From contig NC_064820.1 of NCBI RefSeq assembly GCF_024166365.1, forward strand, positions 65,697,501 to 65,761,500: a DNA stretch of 64,000 nucleotides, in the 5' to 3' direction. The notes below the pieces were generated by a model. That model ran no database searches. It was given only the letters and a program-made list of their open reading frames with translations, and was not told the DNA's origin. This document shows, piece after piece, positions 14,841 through 26,597 of the stretch (position 1 is its first letter; each line of letters starts with the position of its first letter). The DNA comes from Elephas maximus indicus. Taxonomy: Eukaryota > Chordata > Mammalia > Proboscidea > Elephantidae. A program made the position numbers and the translations under genes.

Positions 14841-15029
14841 ACCCAAACCACTTGTGATCAGTCAGTTCTGACTCATGGCGACCCCTTGTGTGTCAGTAGA
14901 ACTGTGCTTCATGGGATTTTCAGTGGCTGGTTTTTGGAAGTTGATTGCCAGGCCTTTCTTCTCAGGTGCCTGTAGGTGGACTCAAATTCAGTTAGCAGCC
15001 GAGAGTATTTACTCTACCACCCAGGGACT
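14841..15029 (-). mobile_element. AfroSINE, older variant
   Basis: Differs from the common form by carrying GGGATTTTCAGTGGCTGG and GATTGCCAGGCCTTTCTTC on the + strand. The tail side has CAGTTCTGACTCATGGCG and the head side ends CCACCCAGGGACT. The same variant occurs at 36400-36608, so it is a true subfamily rather than decay. Confidence 0.75.
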
Positions 15030-15082
15030 ACTTGAAGGCTATGGTAGGTATATCAAAAATGGTTCAGAGCTAGATTTGTGTA

Positions 15083-15153
15083 TCTTTTTATGTGTGTATA
15101 TATGTATGTATATACATACACACATATGTATAATTTAATGATGCACACACACA
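15083..15153. repeat. AT/CA-rich microsatellite
   Basis: Alternating TATG/TATA units pass into CACACA with short self-complementary stretches (for example TATGTATATACATA). The tract directly abuts the A-rich tail of the AfroSINE at 15155. Confidence 0.7.
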
Positions 15154-15154
15154 C

Positions 15155-15301
15155 AAAAAAAACCAAACCCGTTGCCACTGAGTCCATTAAGACTCATAGC
15201 TACCCTATAGGACAGCGTAGAACTGCCCCCTAAGGTTTCCAAGGAGCAGCTGGTGGATTTGAACTGCCAACCTTTTCGTTAGTAGCCAAATGCTTAACCA
15301 T
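15155..15301 (-). mobile_element. AfroSINE, short form
   Basis: Tail complement AAACCAAACCCGTTGCCACT, then CTACCCTATAGGACAGCG, AAGGAGCAGCTGGTGG and CCAACCTTTTCGTTAG. The head is lost after GCTTAACCA. Confidence 0.88.
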
Positions 15302-16000
15302 AGAACATTGTAATTTGCTGCATGTTTTGTGGACCCTTAATGTAATTTAGATTTTGTTTAGGTGAATCATATAAATGATATGCGCTCTAGTTTAATTATC
15401 AAGCTTCATTAAAACCAAAACCCACAAGGTAGTTTGACTAGTGCTGAGCCAAGTGTTCAGGTGACGTTCCTTATTGGAGCTTGTCAAAGCGGTTTCTTTG
15501 CAGTTCTCCTGTATCTCTCTTAGCAACTTACTAAAAAGTCATTTTGTCTTAAGCTGTTTCATAAACAGCAGGAAATTCCAAAGGACTGGCTAGTATTGCA
15601 TTTTTGTTTTCCATAAGGACTGTTGCAGTTGGGGTGGGGAGGGGCTTAAACTAGTCATTTTATCAATATGTGCCAGAATATTTTTGTTTTCATATGGTCA
15701 GCTTTTTTTTTCTTTTAATCTTGTTTCAACAGATTTAAGTTTCATCCAAGATTTTTCATGATCGTTATTTTTACATAATTTTTTAAATTTCATAGTTTAT
15801 AATTTTAAATGTATTAGAAAAGAATTGGTAGTGTAAGAGCTAATAATTATGTGTTTATTAAAAATGCAGTGTGTGTTATTGTATATGTAGAAATTGTTGA
15901 AATGGTGTGTCTCTGTGTATATGTTCACCAAAATTGAAAAATTCACTGTTACGTGTTAGGTCTGAATTTGCATTTGTAGCTTGTCTTTTTTTTACCCCCT
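15302..16000. other. Unannotated intron sequence
   Basis: AT-rich sequence with no recognisable repeat or gene. Confidence 0.4.
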
Positions 16001-16410
16001 TCGTTTTTTTATGAATGGGCTTCATAGCGATATAATTCACATACTGTCTTAGTTTCCTAGGGCTGCCGTAACAAAATACCACAAAGCAGATGGCTTTAAA
16101 GAACAGAAATTTATTGTCCTAAAGTTCTGGAGGCAAGGAGTGAGGATTCAGGGCTTCCTTAGGGCTATGCTCTTCCTCTGTTGGTAGGGGAAGGTCTTGT
16201 CTTGTCCCTCTCTTTATTGTGGTAAATGTATATGTAACAAATCCTTTGCCTTTTCAGCATTCTTCATGTGTACAACTCAGTTGACATTAGTTATGTTTAT
16301 CATGTTCAGTCACTACTATTATCCATTTCCAAATTTTCCTGTCACCCCTAACAGAAGTGCAGTGCTTCCTAAGCAATTACTCCCCCTTTTTTCATCCCCC
16401 TACTCTTCCC
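16001..16410 (-). mobile_element. Old L1 3'-end remnant, interrupted
   Basis: GATATAATTCACATAC before 16045 and TTTATTGTGGTAAATG with TGTACAACTCAGTTGACA after 16205 resemble the antisense 3' region of old mammalian L1 elements. A MaLR-type LTR piece sits between the two halves. The assignment is by remembered family resemblance and is tentative. Confidence 0.4.
16045..16204 (+). mobile_element. MaLR-type LTR (MLT1/MST-like), 5' part
   Basis: Begins TGTCTTAGTTTCCTAGGGC, followed by CGTAACAAAATACCACAAAG, CAGAAATTTATTGTCC and GTTCTGGAGGC, the diagnostic start of mammalian MaLR LTRs. The 3' part is missing. Noncoding remnant. Confidence 0.8.
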
Positions 16411-16414
16411 TTCC

Positions 16415-17640
16415 AATTACTAATAAACTTTGGTCTCTCTGTACACTTAAGTGGCTTGTCTTTTAATTTTGATATGTCATGAAACCTCTGAGTTCTTGTG
16501 CTTGCCTTTGAAATTTATTTTTCAACACTAAGAATATGGTTCATATTTTCTAAATAAGGAATGTGTGTGTGTGCGCGCGTGTGTGGGGATTTGGGAGGGA
16601 ATGGTGGTGCTGTGTGTTAAGCTTATAAGAGCACAAAAAATTCAAGTAGCTACGTTCAAATATAGAAAGTTCCTTTCCTCCCTCATCTTTAATGAATTTA
16701 TACTTCACTGGGATGCTTATTTAATGCTGTTATATAAAAACTTATTTTTTACTTCTTGCTTTCCCCTTTGATTCTTCCAGTAAGAGATAGGGAACGTTAA
16801 AATTCCAAATGTACCTGTGAAGGGCCAGTCAACGATAACAGTCTATCTTTTGGTGTTTTTAGGGATGGATTGGCCATTGTATCTCTAAAAGTCTAGTTTT
16901 AAAAATAACTTCTTAAGTTGCTCTTCCCCTCTTTGATCTTATAATTGTGAAACAACTAATTTTCTCCTGTTTGGTTGACCTACAGCTTACTCTTTTTGGT
17001 TGACTTTTCTAATCATTTAAAAGAGAGCATTGCACCTGACTCTTTCAAGAAGCATTATTTAATAAATCTAGAATATTCTATGTTTATACCTTCCTGCTAG
17101 TTTTTAAAATATGTAACAGTAAATCGGATCCATGTAGATAATCTGCCTTTCTTACTAGATTGCGGGGCAGTGGTTGTGTGTCTGGTGAAAATGGGTAGAT
17201 CTTTCTGGAATTCCACGAGATTCTTGTAGAGACTAACACTGGCTTGACTTATGCATGCTCTTCTCCAAACTTGAGAACACAATTGTGGAATTCATCATTT
17301 AATGTAAAAAGTGGAGGAAATGAGGGGCAGTTTCTTCTTACGAGAAATTGGAATATCAAATGCCCTTTAGGATTACAGTTTTCTAAGCATCATTGATAGA
17401 GGGACCAGCAGCCTGTCATCAAATGGACACAAAATATGGAGTGCTAGTAAATGTAAAAACATTCTGCCATACGCTGTTACTGAGTCATCATTCTAAGCTT
17501 TACATTGTTTAGTGGATATTTCGATTCTTATTTATGGGATCAGAATCACACAACATTTAAATACAAAGTCCTATTATGGAGTAAAAGTTGAATATTTTGG
17601 ATCAAAAAAAAATTGTTAAATTTTAAATACAGAACCAAAT
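16415..17640. other. Unannotated intron sequence
   Basis: AT-rich, with a short TG/CG-alternating stretch at about 16562-16585. No recognised repeat or gene. Confidence 0.4.
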
Positions 17641-17815
17641 GAAAAACCAAACTCATTGTCGTTAAGTTGATCCTGACTTAGAGCGACTTTATAGAACAGA
17701 GTAGAACTGCCCCGTAGAGGTTCTTTATGGAGGCAGACTGCCACATCTTTCTCCCGGCTGGTGAATTTGAACTGCTGATCTTTTAGTTAGCAGCCGAGCA
17801 CTTTAACCACCAGTC
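17641..17815 (-). mobile_element. AfroSINE, long form, partly degraded
   Basis: AAAAACCAAACTCATTGTCG tail complement, ACAGAGTAGAACTGCCCCG, AGACTGCCACATCTTTCTCC, and the head complement ending AACCACCAGTCAG. Confidence 0.85.
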
Positions 17816-18778
17816 AGGTATTAATTGTGCCAGTGTAGTGTGCATATGGTAGACATTGAAATGTCACTTTGAATGAATGACAGGCTTAGATTATATTCCA
17901 GTCCTTGTGGGTGTTTGTATGAAGTTTTTGCAGTTGAAAAAAATAGCTCCAAGTTGTAATTTCTATTAGATGTTCTGAATCTGATTCCTGTACTTCAGTC
18001 TTAAGACTGTATTTTGAATGGGACTGTGACAACTGAATTTAGTGTGGATTGGTTTTTAGGACTGGATTTGTCTGCAGTACATTTGTACAGATACTGTGTA
18101 AGGAATTTTTCCTTTTCTCCTTTAAGAGAGCTTTTTGTCCAAGCTTGTTAACTTGTTAACAGTAGCGTTATAGCCATAAAGCTGTTCTAAAGGTGATTTA
18201 TTTATTTGTTAGATGATTTCAGCTACTAAACAGAAAATCCTTTGAGTATGCCCATATAGAGCAGTGCTTTTGGGTTTTCCAAGAATGTAACTTTGAATTG
18301 TAAATATCTTTAAGAGTATAAGGGAATGCTTTCTCATTTTATTTGAAGTTTCACTTTTTTTAAAAATTGGAAAAATTGATTTTTTACATTTTTTTCAAAT
18401 GGCTTGCAAAGCACATACAACTTCGAAGTGTCCCATGAGATCTTACACATTGTGAAAAGACATTGGCTAATTAATAGAATGGTTTATTAAACTTGTCTAC
18501 AAAATGTGATGACTTTCCCTTGAGGTAGAATCTGCTTAAGACTTGATTTTGCATAAGAGGAGATACACCAAGCAACTTTTGAATGATAATTTAACATTAA
18601 GGGTGTTCTTGCAATGCATGGCTCATGAAAGGGATGGGTTGTCCAGATATTGGGAGACCACGCATTCCCCCTTGCGCAGACATTCTTGGTTTGTATCTGT
18701 TTTCTTGGCACGATTATGAAGTCACCTCTTTCATTGTTCTCAGTGTTCCAGTTTGGATGATACATGTATGGTTACTTG
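17816..18778. other. Unannotated intron sequence
   Basis: AT-rich and without a recognised repeat or gene. Confidence 0.4.
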
Positions 18779-19392
18779 TGAATTACTTAATATGGCTCTT
18801 CTAGCCATAGTCTTTGTGACTCCCACACATTGACTGGGTAGGACTATGCAAATAAGGTGTTCGTGGCCCTCCAGTGGGATGGACAGCTTGCTGTTAATAC
18901 AGATAAGTTTCATGGAACCCTTGTGGGGGTGGAGCCATGCAAATAAGGTGTCTGGAACCCTAAGGAGGGGACTGGTTGGTTTTGCTATCTCGCTTGGCTT
19001 AAAGGGAGACACGGAGAGAGAGAGGAGCTGTAACACAGACAGCGAAAGACAGCGGCGCAGCAGTAACAACAATAGTGGGGCAGGACAGCAGGAACCAAGA
19101 GACCAGCGGGAGATGGCAGTGGTGGGGCTTGTTGACTCAGGGAGCTAGGAGCTTTGTAACACTTGCCCAGGCAGGGCAGAGGTAAGGCCCGATGCTACAG
19201 AGACAGGCCTGCCTGTGGGCAGGACTGAGAAGAAGCTGTCCTGATGGAAGAATTGTATCCTGAGTTGTACCCTGTTACTTCCCTAATAAACCACTTAACT
19301 GTAAGTATGGTTCATGAGTTCTGTGAAACCTTGCAGCGAATTAAGGAACCCAAAGATGGAAGGGAGAGTACTGAGGGGACGGGGAGTAGTTG
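18779..19392 (+). mobile_element. ERVL-like LTR, copy A, with a remnant of internal sequence after it
   Basis: Shares an extended, collinear similarity with 33293-34087: the same start TGAATTACTTAATATGGC, a CATGCAAATAAGGTGT-type motif, the CACTTGCCCAGGCAGGGCAG segment, CTGTCCTGATGGAAG and a CTAATAAACC polyadenylation-signal region. About 150 bp present in copy B are absent here. Just past the LTR end lies a degraded version of the primer-binding site that is clear in copy B. It is a noncoding fossil with no viral gene visible. Confidence 0.75.
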
Positions 19393-19399
19393 ATGTTAG

Positions 19400-20040
19400 A
19401 GACGATGGAGTGGTACAGAAGCTTGGAAAAGTTGCACATTTGGGACATCTTTAACCTCCACCTCATAGGAACAGGCTTTGTGCTGATCCTTATAAATTAT
19501 TCATCTGTTACCCTAGCAGTGTATCTTGATACCCAGAAAGGAAGGGGGCAATTATAAATCAGTTTAAAATTGTTCTCTCTCTCTGTGTTTATGTGTGTGA
19601 AAAGGAGAGAGTGAAGGGAGGGAGGGAGGATGTTGGGACTGAAAGGAGACCTTTGGCTTATATGTAATCTTCATCAGTGGGCTCCACTCTGTCTCTTTCA
19701 GACAGGAAATAGGAAATACATGATTTCTGTCAGTTCTCTGAGACCAAAAGGAAGCAATTAAAGAGATTTTTAATATATGTGGGTTTGGTCCATTCCCCCC
19801 TCCCCTTTGCAATTTACAGATAAGTAAATTTTCCTTATTTTGATGTTCGTGTTTCAGCATGTGTTTGTTTAATAAGCTAATTCTGTTTGTATGTTTTCTT
19901 ACCTTAGGTTGATGTTCACAAGCACTGCTCATTTTAGGTACTTGAAGTTAGTTAGCCACTCTGTGAGTGAACCATTTGCTAACCAAATGACCGTAAGTTT
20001 AGAGAAGATGCCTGATCTGTGAACAGACTAGAGTCCTCTT
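19400..20040. other. Unannotated sequence after LTR copy A
   Basis: About the first 90 bp resemble the sequence that follows LTR copy B and so probably belong to the element's internal region. After that the sequence is unassigned, with a (TC/TG)-rich patch at about 19572-19600 and a GA-rich patch at 19602-19632. Confidence 0.4.
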
Positions 20041-20044
20041 GGTT

Positions 20045-20215
20045 GGTCTTGTCTTACCACTTGTGTCTACTGTTAGGCAGGTCACTTCTCTGAACCTTCT
20101 CAAGTCCTTATAAAGTGGAAATAATGATACCTGTGTCATCTCTATCATGAGGCTAAGAGGCCTACATGGGAATACATGAAAGTACATAAATTCTAAATAC
20201 TTACACAAAGGGGAA
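20045..20215 (+). mobile_element. MIR SINE fragment
   Basis: A diverged sense copy: GGCAGGTCACTTCTCTGAAC, ATAATGATACCTGTGTCATC and ATGAGGCTAAGAGG correspond to the MIR core and 3' segments. Confidence 0.5.
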
Positions 20216-21057
20216 ATATATTCTTGTTATGGAATGCTTTTTACCTAATTTTCTGCATTTGTTATCATTTTCTTACATTCTTTTATATTTTCTGAATATC
20301 CTATAATCATCTTGTATTGATTTGTAATCAGAGAAGGAAAGTGTTTTTGACAAATTTGTCTCTTTACCATTAAATCGCACTATCCATAGGTTATTCACTG
20401 TTAATGCTTTATTATTATAATCGTTGCCTGATCTAGTGCAACTAAACAGCACGTATTATTCAACAGAGTATGCCACGGCCTCAGTGTCAGTGTAAATAAT
20501 TGTGACCCTGAACTGTTATTTAATGCCCTGATTGTCTCAGGTTACTCACATGTAAGATGAGGACAGTGCCTTGCTCTTCTTATGGGAACTGTAAGATCAC
20601 TGATGTGCAAGTGTTTCGGAAAGGTTAAGGGCTAGGTGCAGGTGAAGGATGGTTTTCTGTGATGCCAGTCAGGGCTACTATGAAAATAATAGCCTTCAGG
20701 ATTATTGCTAGGTTTATTTTATAATTAACATTTATTATTCATTGTTTTTGTTTGGTGAGAAGTAAGTAATGATTTTATAGAACTTCACAATGTAAGAGAA
20801 TCTGTAAAGATTAGACATTTAAAATACATTGTAGTTTATGTTTCGGTATATATGTTACGACGGTAGAAATAGGATCTCGTGGCTTTGCTCCCCCAGACAA
20901 ATCTAAGTGAAGATGAACATGCTGGTGGTGAGGCCTACAATGGAGGTAAAACTGAATGATGGTCAGGCCCAGGCGCAGCCCCTGGGTGTGCACATGCACA
21001 GTGTGGTCTCCACAGGAAGGCTTTTTGTGCAAGTGAAGTCAGATGGATTTCAGGAGA
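20216..21057. other. Unannotated intron sequence
   Basis: AT-rich. A weak MIR-like stretch occurs around 20500-20640 but is too diverged to claim. No gene recognised. Confidence 0.35.
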
Positions 21058-21275
21058 GCAGCATAGTGCAGTACGGTGCTTATGTGCTGCTTACTGTCTG
21101 TGTGATCTGGGATTTGTTACTTAACCTTGTGCCTCAGTTTTCTCATCTGTAAACTGGGGATTAATTAGAGAACCTACCTTATTAGGTTGTTATGAACATT
21201 AAAACTGTATGAGTTACTGTATGTATTTAGAAGAGTGCATAGAGATACGCAATGTAAATATTTGACAAATAAAAT
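21058..21275 (+). mobile_element. MIR SINE
   Basis: A sense MIR with GCAGCATAGTGCAGT head, GTGTGATCTGGGATTTG, TGCCTCAGTTTTCTCATCTG and a GGTTGTTATGAACATTAAA 3' segment. Well recognisable. Confidence 0.85.
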
Positions 21276-21576
21276 CTAGGAGACCAGCCTTTTCCAGCTT
21301 TACGTTTTTTAGAATCTATAGCAGAGAAACTTGGAGGTAAGAGCTCAAAACCTGAGTTTTACAGAGTTGGGACCTAATTCTAGGTCTTTTTTTTTAACCT
21401 CTGCCACAATCCTGAGCTCCTTGGTTCTTCCAAGTGACTGAAAGGTTTTGAAGCAGCCTGTTCGAATACCCACATCATTAGGCAGACTCTCCAGGGATTT
21501 GTATTTTGTTTTCTTTTTTCTCCCTCAAATTTCAAGCACTGAATTTCTGAGTTCCAGAAATATTTCTTGGATATAA

Positions 21577-21717
21577 AACAAACAAACAAACAAAAACCCG
21601 TTACTGTCAAGTCAATTCCAACTGATAGTGACCTTATAGGACAGAGTAGAACTGCCCCATAGGATTTCCAAGGAGTGGCTGATGGATTCAAACCGCTGAC
21701 CTTTTGGTTAGCAGAGC
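21577..21717 (-). mobile_element. AfroSINE, short form
   Basis: Begins with an ACAA-rich tail complement, then CCCGTTACTGTCAAGTC, ACCTTATAGGACAGAGTAG and CCGCTGACCTTTTGGTTAG. The head end is truncated. Confidence 0.88.
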
Positions 21718-22374
21718 GACCTAGTGAAAATTATTGTTTTGGAAATTTTTTGACCATGTCCAAAGCAGTAAAAATTATTGGATCAATGAAAGCAATATGC
21801 TTCATTTTGGTAGGAACATCATTTGGATAAAAGCAGTTACTGGAAATGATTCATTGGGCTTCTATGAAGGAGGACATTTTGTCAAGGAGGATCAAAAAGT
21901 CCTTTCCTATTTACGGCATCGACTTGGTGTTTGAAATGCCTGTGGACCATGAGAGCAGCGCTTGTCTGCCGGCTTTCCAGAGTACAAATGATCAAGAGCT
22001 TAATGATGCTTTAAAAATCTCACTTTTAATCTCCCTCTTTTTTAACCCTTATAATTAATAATTTTTTTCTTTACTTGGAACTCTAGAGTTGTCCTGAAAA
22101 TGGAAAGGAGGATAGCTAAAATAATTTTAATGTTATCCATGAATAGAATTGGTAGTTCGTGGATTAACCTAGTCTCTTGGAGTTTAGAGTCTAGGCTTCC
22201 CTGAATATTTACCATGGGCAAGCAGAGGATGGAAGAAGATAGGAAACTGTCATTTCCATTTCAGATCTGTATTTCTGAATTTTTCAAATTGTAAGACTGT
22301 ACTAAGATCTGCCTTACCTTCTTTTGGTGACTTGCATCAATAAAAAGATTTGATTAACTGGAGACTTAATGATC
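21718..22374. other. Unannotated intron sequence
   Basis: AT-rich. The 66-codon and 70-codon open frames here have no recognisable product and no other coding evidence. Confidence 0.4.
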
Positions 22375-23280
22375 ACAGTTTCATGGGACAATTCAGTCAG
22401 TTGGCATAATATGGTTCACAAAGTTCATGTTCTGCATCGTAGTGAAATGAGTAGCATCTGGGGTCTTAAAAGGTTGCGAGTGACCATCTAAGATATAGCT
22501 GTTGGTCTCTACTCATCAGGAGTAAAAGAGTAAGCAGGTAACCAAAATCTCAGAGAAGAAACTAGTCCACAGGACTAATAGCACACATGCACCACAGCCC
22601 CTTCTAACTAGACACCAAAACTAGGTGGTACCCAGCTACCAACACCAGTCGGTCTGACCAGGGTCACAGTAGGTGTCCCGTATAGAACGAGAGAAAAATG
22701 TAGAACAGTACTCAGATTCTTAAACAAGGCCAGGCTAACTGGACCAGTTGAGACCAGAGGACTCCCTGAGACTATTACCCTGAGACACTCTAAGTTTTGA
22801 ACCGAAACTATCCCCTGAGATCATCTTCTAGCAAAATGGCAGAATGGCACACAAAATAATATTTCCCGTAAAATGTTCTAAAATATGCATGTTGTGCTTT
22901 CATAAATCAGAAAATATTAAGTAGATTGAGAGAGAAGAGAATAAGCAGGTGTAAGATGGAGAGAAGAGAGAGAAGAGATAATAAACACCTTCATCAGTGA
23001 AAAAAAAAAAAATATTTCCCGTATGTGTGGTGCTGTACTGAAAAACCATCTGTATGAGACCAAAAGGTCAACTTTTACTCTAAAGCAAAGATGAGAAGAG
23101 ATAAGGGGTAGGGAAACTAGAGTAGTGGTAACAGAATAACCAGAACACAAAGAGAATGTTGCCATATTGTGGAAAATGTAACTAATGTCACTGAACAATT
23201 TGTATGGAAATTGTCAAACGGGAACCTAACTTACTGTGTAAACTTCCACTAAAAACACAATAAAACATTAAAAAAAGAAA
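22375..23280 (+). mobile_element. Probable L1-type LINE 3' untranslated end, interrupted
   Basis: An extended noncoding block with CAGTTTCATGGGACAATTC, CATCTGGGGTCTTAAAAGG and a final ACAATAAAACATTAAAAAAA reads like a LINE 3' end with its poly(A). I recognise it as a family of L1-like 3' ends but cannot name the subfamily. A 140 bp insertion at 22871-23010 interrupts it. Confidence 0.5.
22871..23010 (+). pseudogene. Short retrocopied transcript 3' end (source unidentified)
   Basis: The 140 bp insert is flanked by a perfect 13 bp duplication AATATTTCCCGTA (22858-22870 and 23011-23023), contains AATAAA at 22980-22985, and ends about 15 nt later in a run of A (23000-23010). These are the marks of L1-mediated retrotransposition of a polyadenylated RNA, here strongly 5'-truncated. 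The body is purine-rich (GAGAGA units). I do not recognise the parent transcript, and no coding region survives. Confidence 0.65.
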
Positions 23281-23284
23281 AAAC

Positions 23285-23789
23285 TCTGTGGATCATAACA
23301 GAATATTGTCTGGAAAAAAAAAAGTCAATTAACCTTTTCCCCCAATTTGAAGATTTATAAATAAAGTACTAAGAAAAATAGTTTCAAGTGACATTTTAAG
23401 AGCTTACTATAAACTGAAATCTTCCTTGTGTGTTTGTTTCATTTCTGTTTTTGTGTGATCCCTTTGAAGTTCTTGCTCTTGACAGTTGTGGTAATATTAC
23501 CTGTATTACCTACCCCCCGCATTTTTTCTAGCTGCCTGTAGCTCAGTGTCTTCAATAAAGTTTAGACTACGTTAGCTATCGCGGCATACATTTTTCCCTT
23601 TTTTGACCTGTTAATAATGCTTATGCATACCTAATCTGCACCATACAGATTTTCTTATTATTTTATATGTTCTCTTTGTGTATGTGTATATACTTCTGTG
23701 TACATAAGAGTGTACTTTATGCGTAAGAGTGTTACAGTCAGCTTGTAAACTTTGGACAAGCAAGGATCAGCTCTTACAATATATATTGC
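23285..23789. other. Unannotated intron sequence
   Basis: AT-rich, with no recognised repeat or gene. Confidence 0.4.
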
Positions 23790-24250
23790 AGCCAGGGTGA
23801 TGTTGCCCTCACCCTCCCTGTGTTGAACCTTCAGTGGCCTCCCATTGCTTAGAGGACTAAAATCATTCATGGGCATGCAAGGCCCAGCATGGTCTGGCCC
23901 TGCCCATCATCTCTCTCCTCTGTACAGTGTTCTGCCTCGCCCTCCAAGGTACCCTACTACCTGCTTTTGACCAAGTTTTTTCCTCTGCCTGAAATGCTCT
24001 TCTTTGCCTGGTTCATGCTCTGTTATCTTGGCTCAGATGAATCTCCTGGCAAAGAGTTCTCTCCTTTGTAGACCTAATTAGAGTTTCCTTGTGATTTTTT
24101 TATTGTCTCCCCTGTTAGACTGTAAGCTCCATGAGGCAGGAACCGTGTATATTTGTGTGCATGTACATGTATGTATGTACCATTGTATCCATGGCTCCCA
24201 GTACAACCTTCTGCACATGACTTTCAATAAAATTTTGTCGAACAAATGGA
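23790..24250 (+). mobile_element. L2 LINE 3' end
   Basis: A sense L2 3' end: AGCCAGGGTGATGTTGCC, CAAGGCCCAGCATGGTCTGG, CTCTGCCTGAAATGCTCTTC, GACTGTAAGCTCCATGAGG and the terminal TTTCAATAAAATTTTGTCG. Open frames across it are remnants, not genes. Confidence 0.8.
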
Positions 24251-24844
24251 TAAAGGGAGTGGTGTTTTACTTTGGACGTATTTTCCAAGCTCTCCAGGAA
24301 GAGGCACTGCTTTTATTCAGTGGCTCCACCTATCCCATACCTCTCACCTATCACACAGAATATTCCAGCTAGAAAAACACAGCTGTGTTTTGTGTTTGTG
24401 ACAGGGCACTTTGGGCCATTCCCAGATTTTCCAAGAGTACATTTTCATTCACTTATGTTGTTAGGGGACCTTTGTGGAAGAGTTGGAGAAGCTCTGTGCT
24501 ATAATGTAGACAGTAAATACCTTATCAAGGTCAGTTATTAAGATATATGGGTTTATATGACACAGAACTTTTGAGAAAGTTAGTTTGTCGTGTGTTAACC
24601 TGGGAAAAACTAAACAACCCTTTGTTTGCTGCCAAAGGTTGTGAGAGACTCGTAGGCGTGTAATTGGAGCAGGAGCTTCTCTTTTGCCCACATGTGTAGG
24701 TCAGTTCTCTTCTTTCCGCTTTTCACTCAGCCCTCTTGGATGAGCAGCTGTGCTTTGGTCATGGTATGCAAGACACTGGCCTTGGATGGAGCACACACCA
24801 TGGACCACAGCAGGTCTGCCTTTTTTTTTTTTTCCTATCCATTA
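24251..24844. other. Unannotated intron sequence
   Basis: No recognised repeat or gene. It ends at the target site of the next AfroSINE. Confidence 0.4.
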
Positions 24845-25020
24845 TTACGGATCCCTGGTGGTGCATTTTGGTTAAGAGCTTCGCTGCTGATCAAAAGGTT
24901 GGCAGTTTGAGTCTACCAGCCGCCCCTTGGAAACTATGGAGCAGCTCTACTCTGCCCTGTAGGGTAGTTATGAGTCATAATCGACTTGACAGCAATGGTT
25001 TTGGCTTTTTTTTTTTTTTG
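24845..25020 (+). mobile_element. AfroSINE with target-site duplication
   Basis: Head GGATCCCTGGTGGTGCATTT, body CTGCCCTGTAGGGTAGTTATG, long T-rich tail. The 9-bp TATCCATTA occurs on both sides (24836-24844 and 25021-25029), marking the insertion precisely. Confidence 0.9.
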
Positions 25021-25043
25021 TATCCATTACAATTACGTTATAA

Positions 25044-25135
25044 TTGTGAGGATGGTGCAGGACCAGGCAGTGTTTTTTTCTGTTGTGCATAGGATCGCTA
25101 TGAGTCAAAACCTACTGGATGGTACCTAACAAGAA
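25044..25135 (+). mobile_element. RTE-type LINE 3' tail
   Basis: GAGGATGGTGCAGGACCAGG, then ATCGCTATGAGTCAAAACC and GATGGTACCTAACAAGAACA, matches the 3' end of the RTE copy at 45179-45305. Confidence 0.75.
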
Positions 25136-25394
25136 CATTACTCTGTATTTTTGTCTCTGCTTGAGCTTTTCTTACTCAGTTTTTCTTTTTTCCTTGTGTA
25201 TTAATCAAACTCAAAAGGTAGCAGGCCGGAATGATGCATGTAAGATGCATGGATCTGCCACCTAAAGTTTTTCTATCCCAATATAGTGATTTTGGAAAAA
25301 TTTGATGTTTTTCAGTACCGTTTTTGGGGAGAGGGATCAACTTTAACACAAAAGTTGTGTTAATTTACCATTTTATATAATTGTAGCTCATATA

Positions 25395-25605
25395 ACTTAC
25401 CACTTTTTTGAGTACCACTTCTGTGCTTTACAAGACTGCTCTCTAACAACCTTAGGAAGAACATATTCCCTCTGTTCCATGGCTAAGGAAATTGAGACAT
25501 GAGGTGTTAACTGAGTTGTCCAGGGGCACTCAGCCAGTCTGTGGTAGACCTCGGTACCCAGGCCTCCCAGCCATCGAGTGGGATGTTTTCACTGTACCAC
25601 CTTTC
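25395..25605 (-). mobile_element. MIR SINE
   Basis: Antisense MIR: AGTACCACTTCTGTGCTTTA, GGCTAAGGAAATTGAGACAT, GAGTTGTCCAGGGGCACTC and a 5' part with GATGTTTTCACTGTACC. Confidence 0.7.
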
Positions 25606-26425
25606 CCAAGCATTGCTGAGGGCGGCCTGCCTTCTGCATGCACGTGAAGGAAACCATTCAGAGGCCTCTGTGGTCTGTGACACCACTCAAAATCAGCTCC
25701 CTAACCTTTGGGCACTGTTCCGCAACTTTTATTTACTTTGTGCTACTTTTTATTTGTTTCTGCCCGATAATAATGGGGAGTAATAGATGTAGGACCCATA
25801 CATAGTATTATCTTACTTCTCAGAACTGATACTACATGCAGTGGAAGCTGATTTTTTCTCCTCTGGACTTTTAAAAAAACTTTCAATCATAGCCTTGGGT
25901 GACAGTAGTTTGACTTGAAACAATTAGTAGTTTGTGTTTCATCAGTTCCTTGATTTTAGTGGGAGAATTGGGGGCAGTGTGTATAGGAGATGCTGTTAAG
26001 AGAAGATGTATAGTAGAAGCCATGTGAGGCAGCTGAAGTGAGCATGGCCCTGTTCCTGGAAGGCAGGTCTGGGTGCTGCCGTGTTGGGTTAACAGCCCTG
26101 TTGATGCAGAGATTCAGCAGATTGCTGAATTGCTGTGAACAGTCTCTTGGAAAAGACTTTGAAGTTACAGCCTAAAGATGTGCCTCATTCTTAGAGAAAT
26201 CCTTTCCTTGTTATCTTCAAGGAGACTCCTTTGTTTTAAGGCAAGGAAAAATGAGCTGTGTCTTTCCAGGCAACATCCAGAGTTTTTCTCTTCTTCCTCT
26301 CTCCTGTGTAACCACGAGACTGTCTATAACGGAGCATTTCTGACTGCCGTTTCATCACTAGCCTGAAGTGCCAAGACCCCTATGTATTTTTCAGTTGGGA
26401 GTAGGCAGTAAAGATGTGCAATCTG
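25606..26425. other. Unannotated intron sequence
   Basis: No recognised repeat or gene. Confidence 0.4.
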
Positions 26426-26434
26426 GCTGGTTAA

Positions 26435-26588
26435 TAACCTGTTGCCACCAGGTTGATTCCAGCTCATAGCAATCCTATAGGACAGAGTAGAACTGCCCCA
26501 TAGATTTTCAAGGAGCGGCTGGTGGATTTGAACTGCCGACCTTTTGGTTAGCTGCTGAGCTCTTAACTACTGTGCCACCAGGGCTCTT
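26435..26588 (-). mobile_element. AfroSINE with target-site duplication
   Basis: Short form, complete from TAACCTGTTGCCACCAGG to the head complement TGTGCCACCAGGGCTCT. GCTGGTTAA is present on both sides (26426-26434, 26589-26597). Confidence 0.92.
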
Positions 26589-26597
26589 GCTGGTTAA

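Noticed and set aside
20500-20640. Possible further MIR copy
   Set aside because: Only scattered similarity to the MIR core, too weak to claim.
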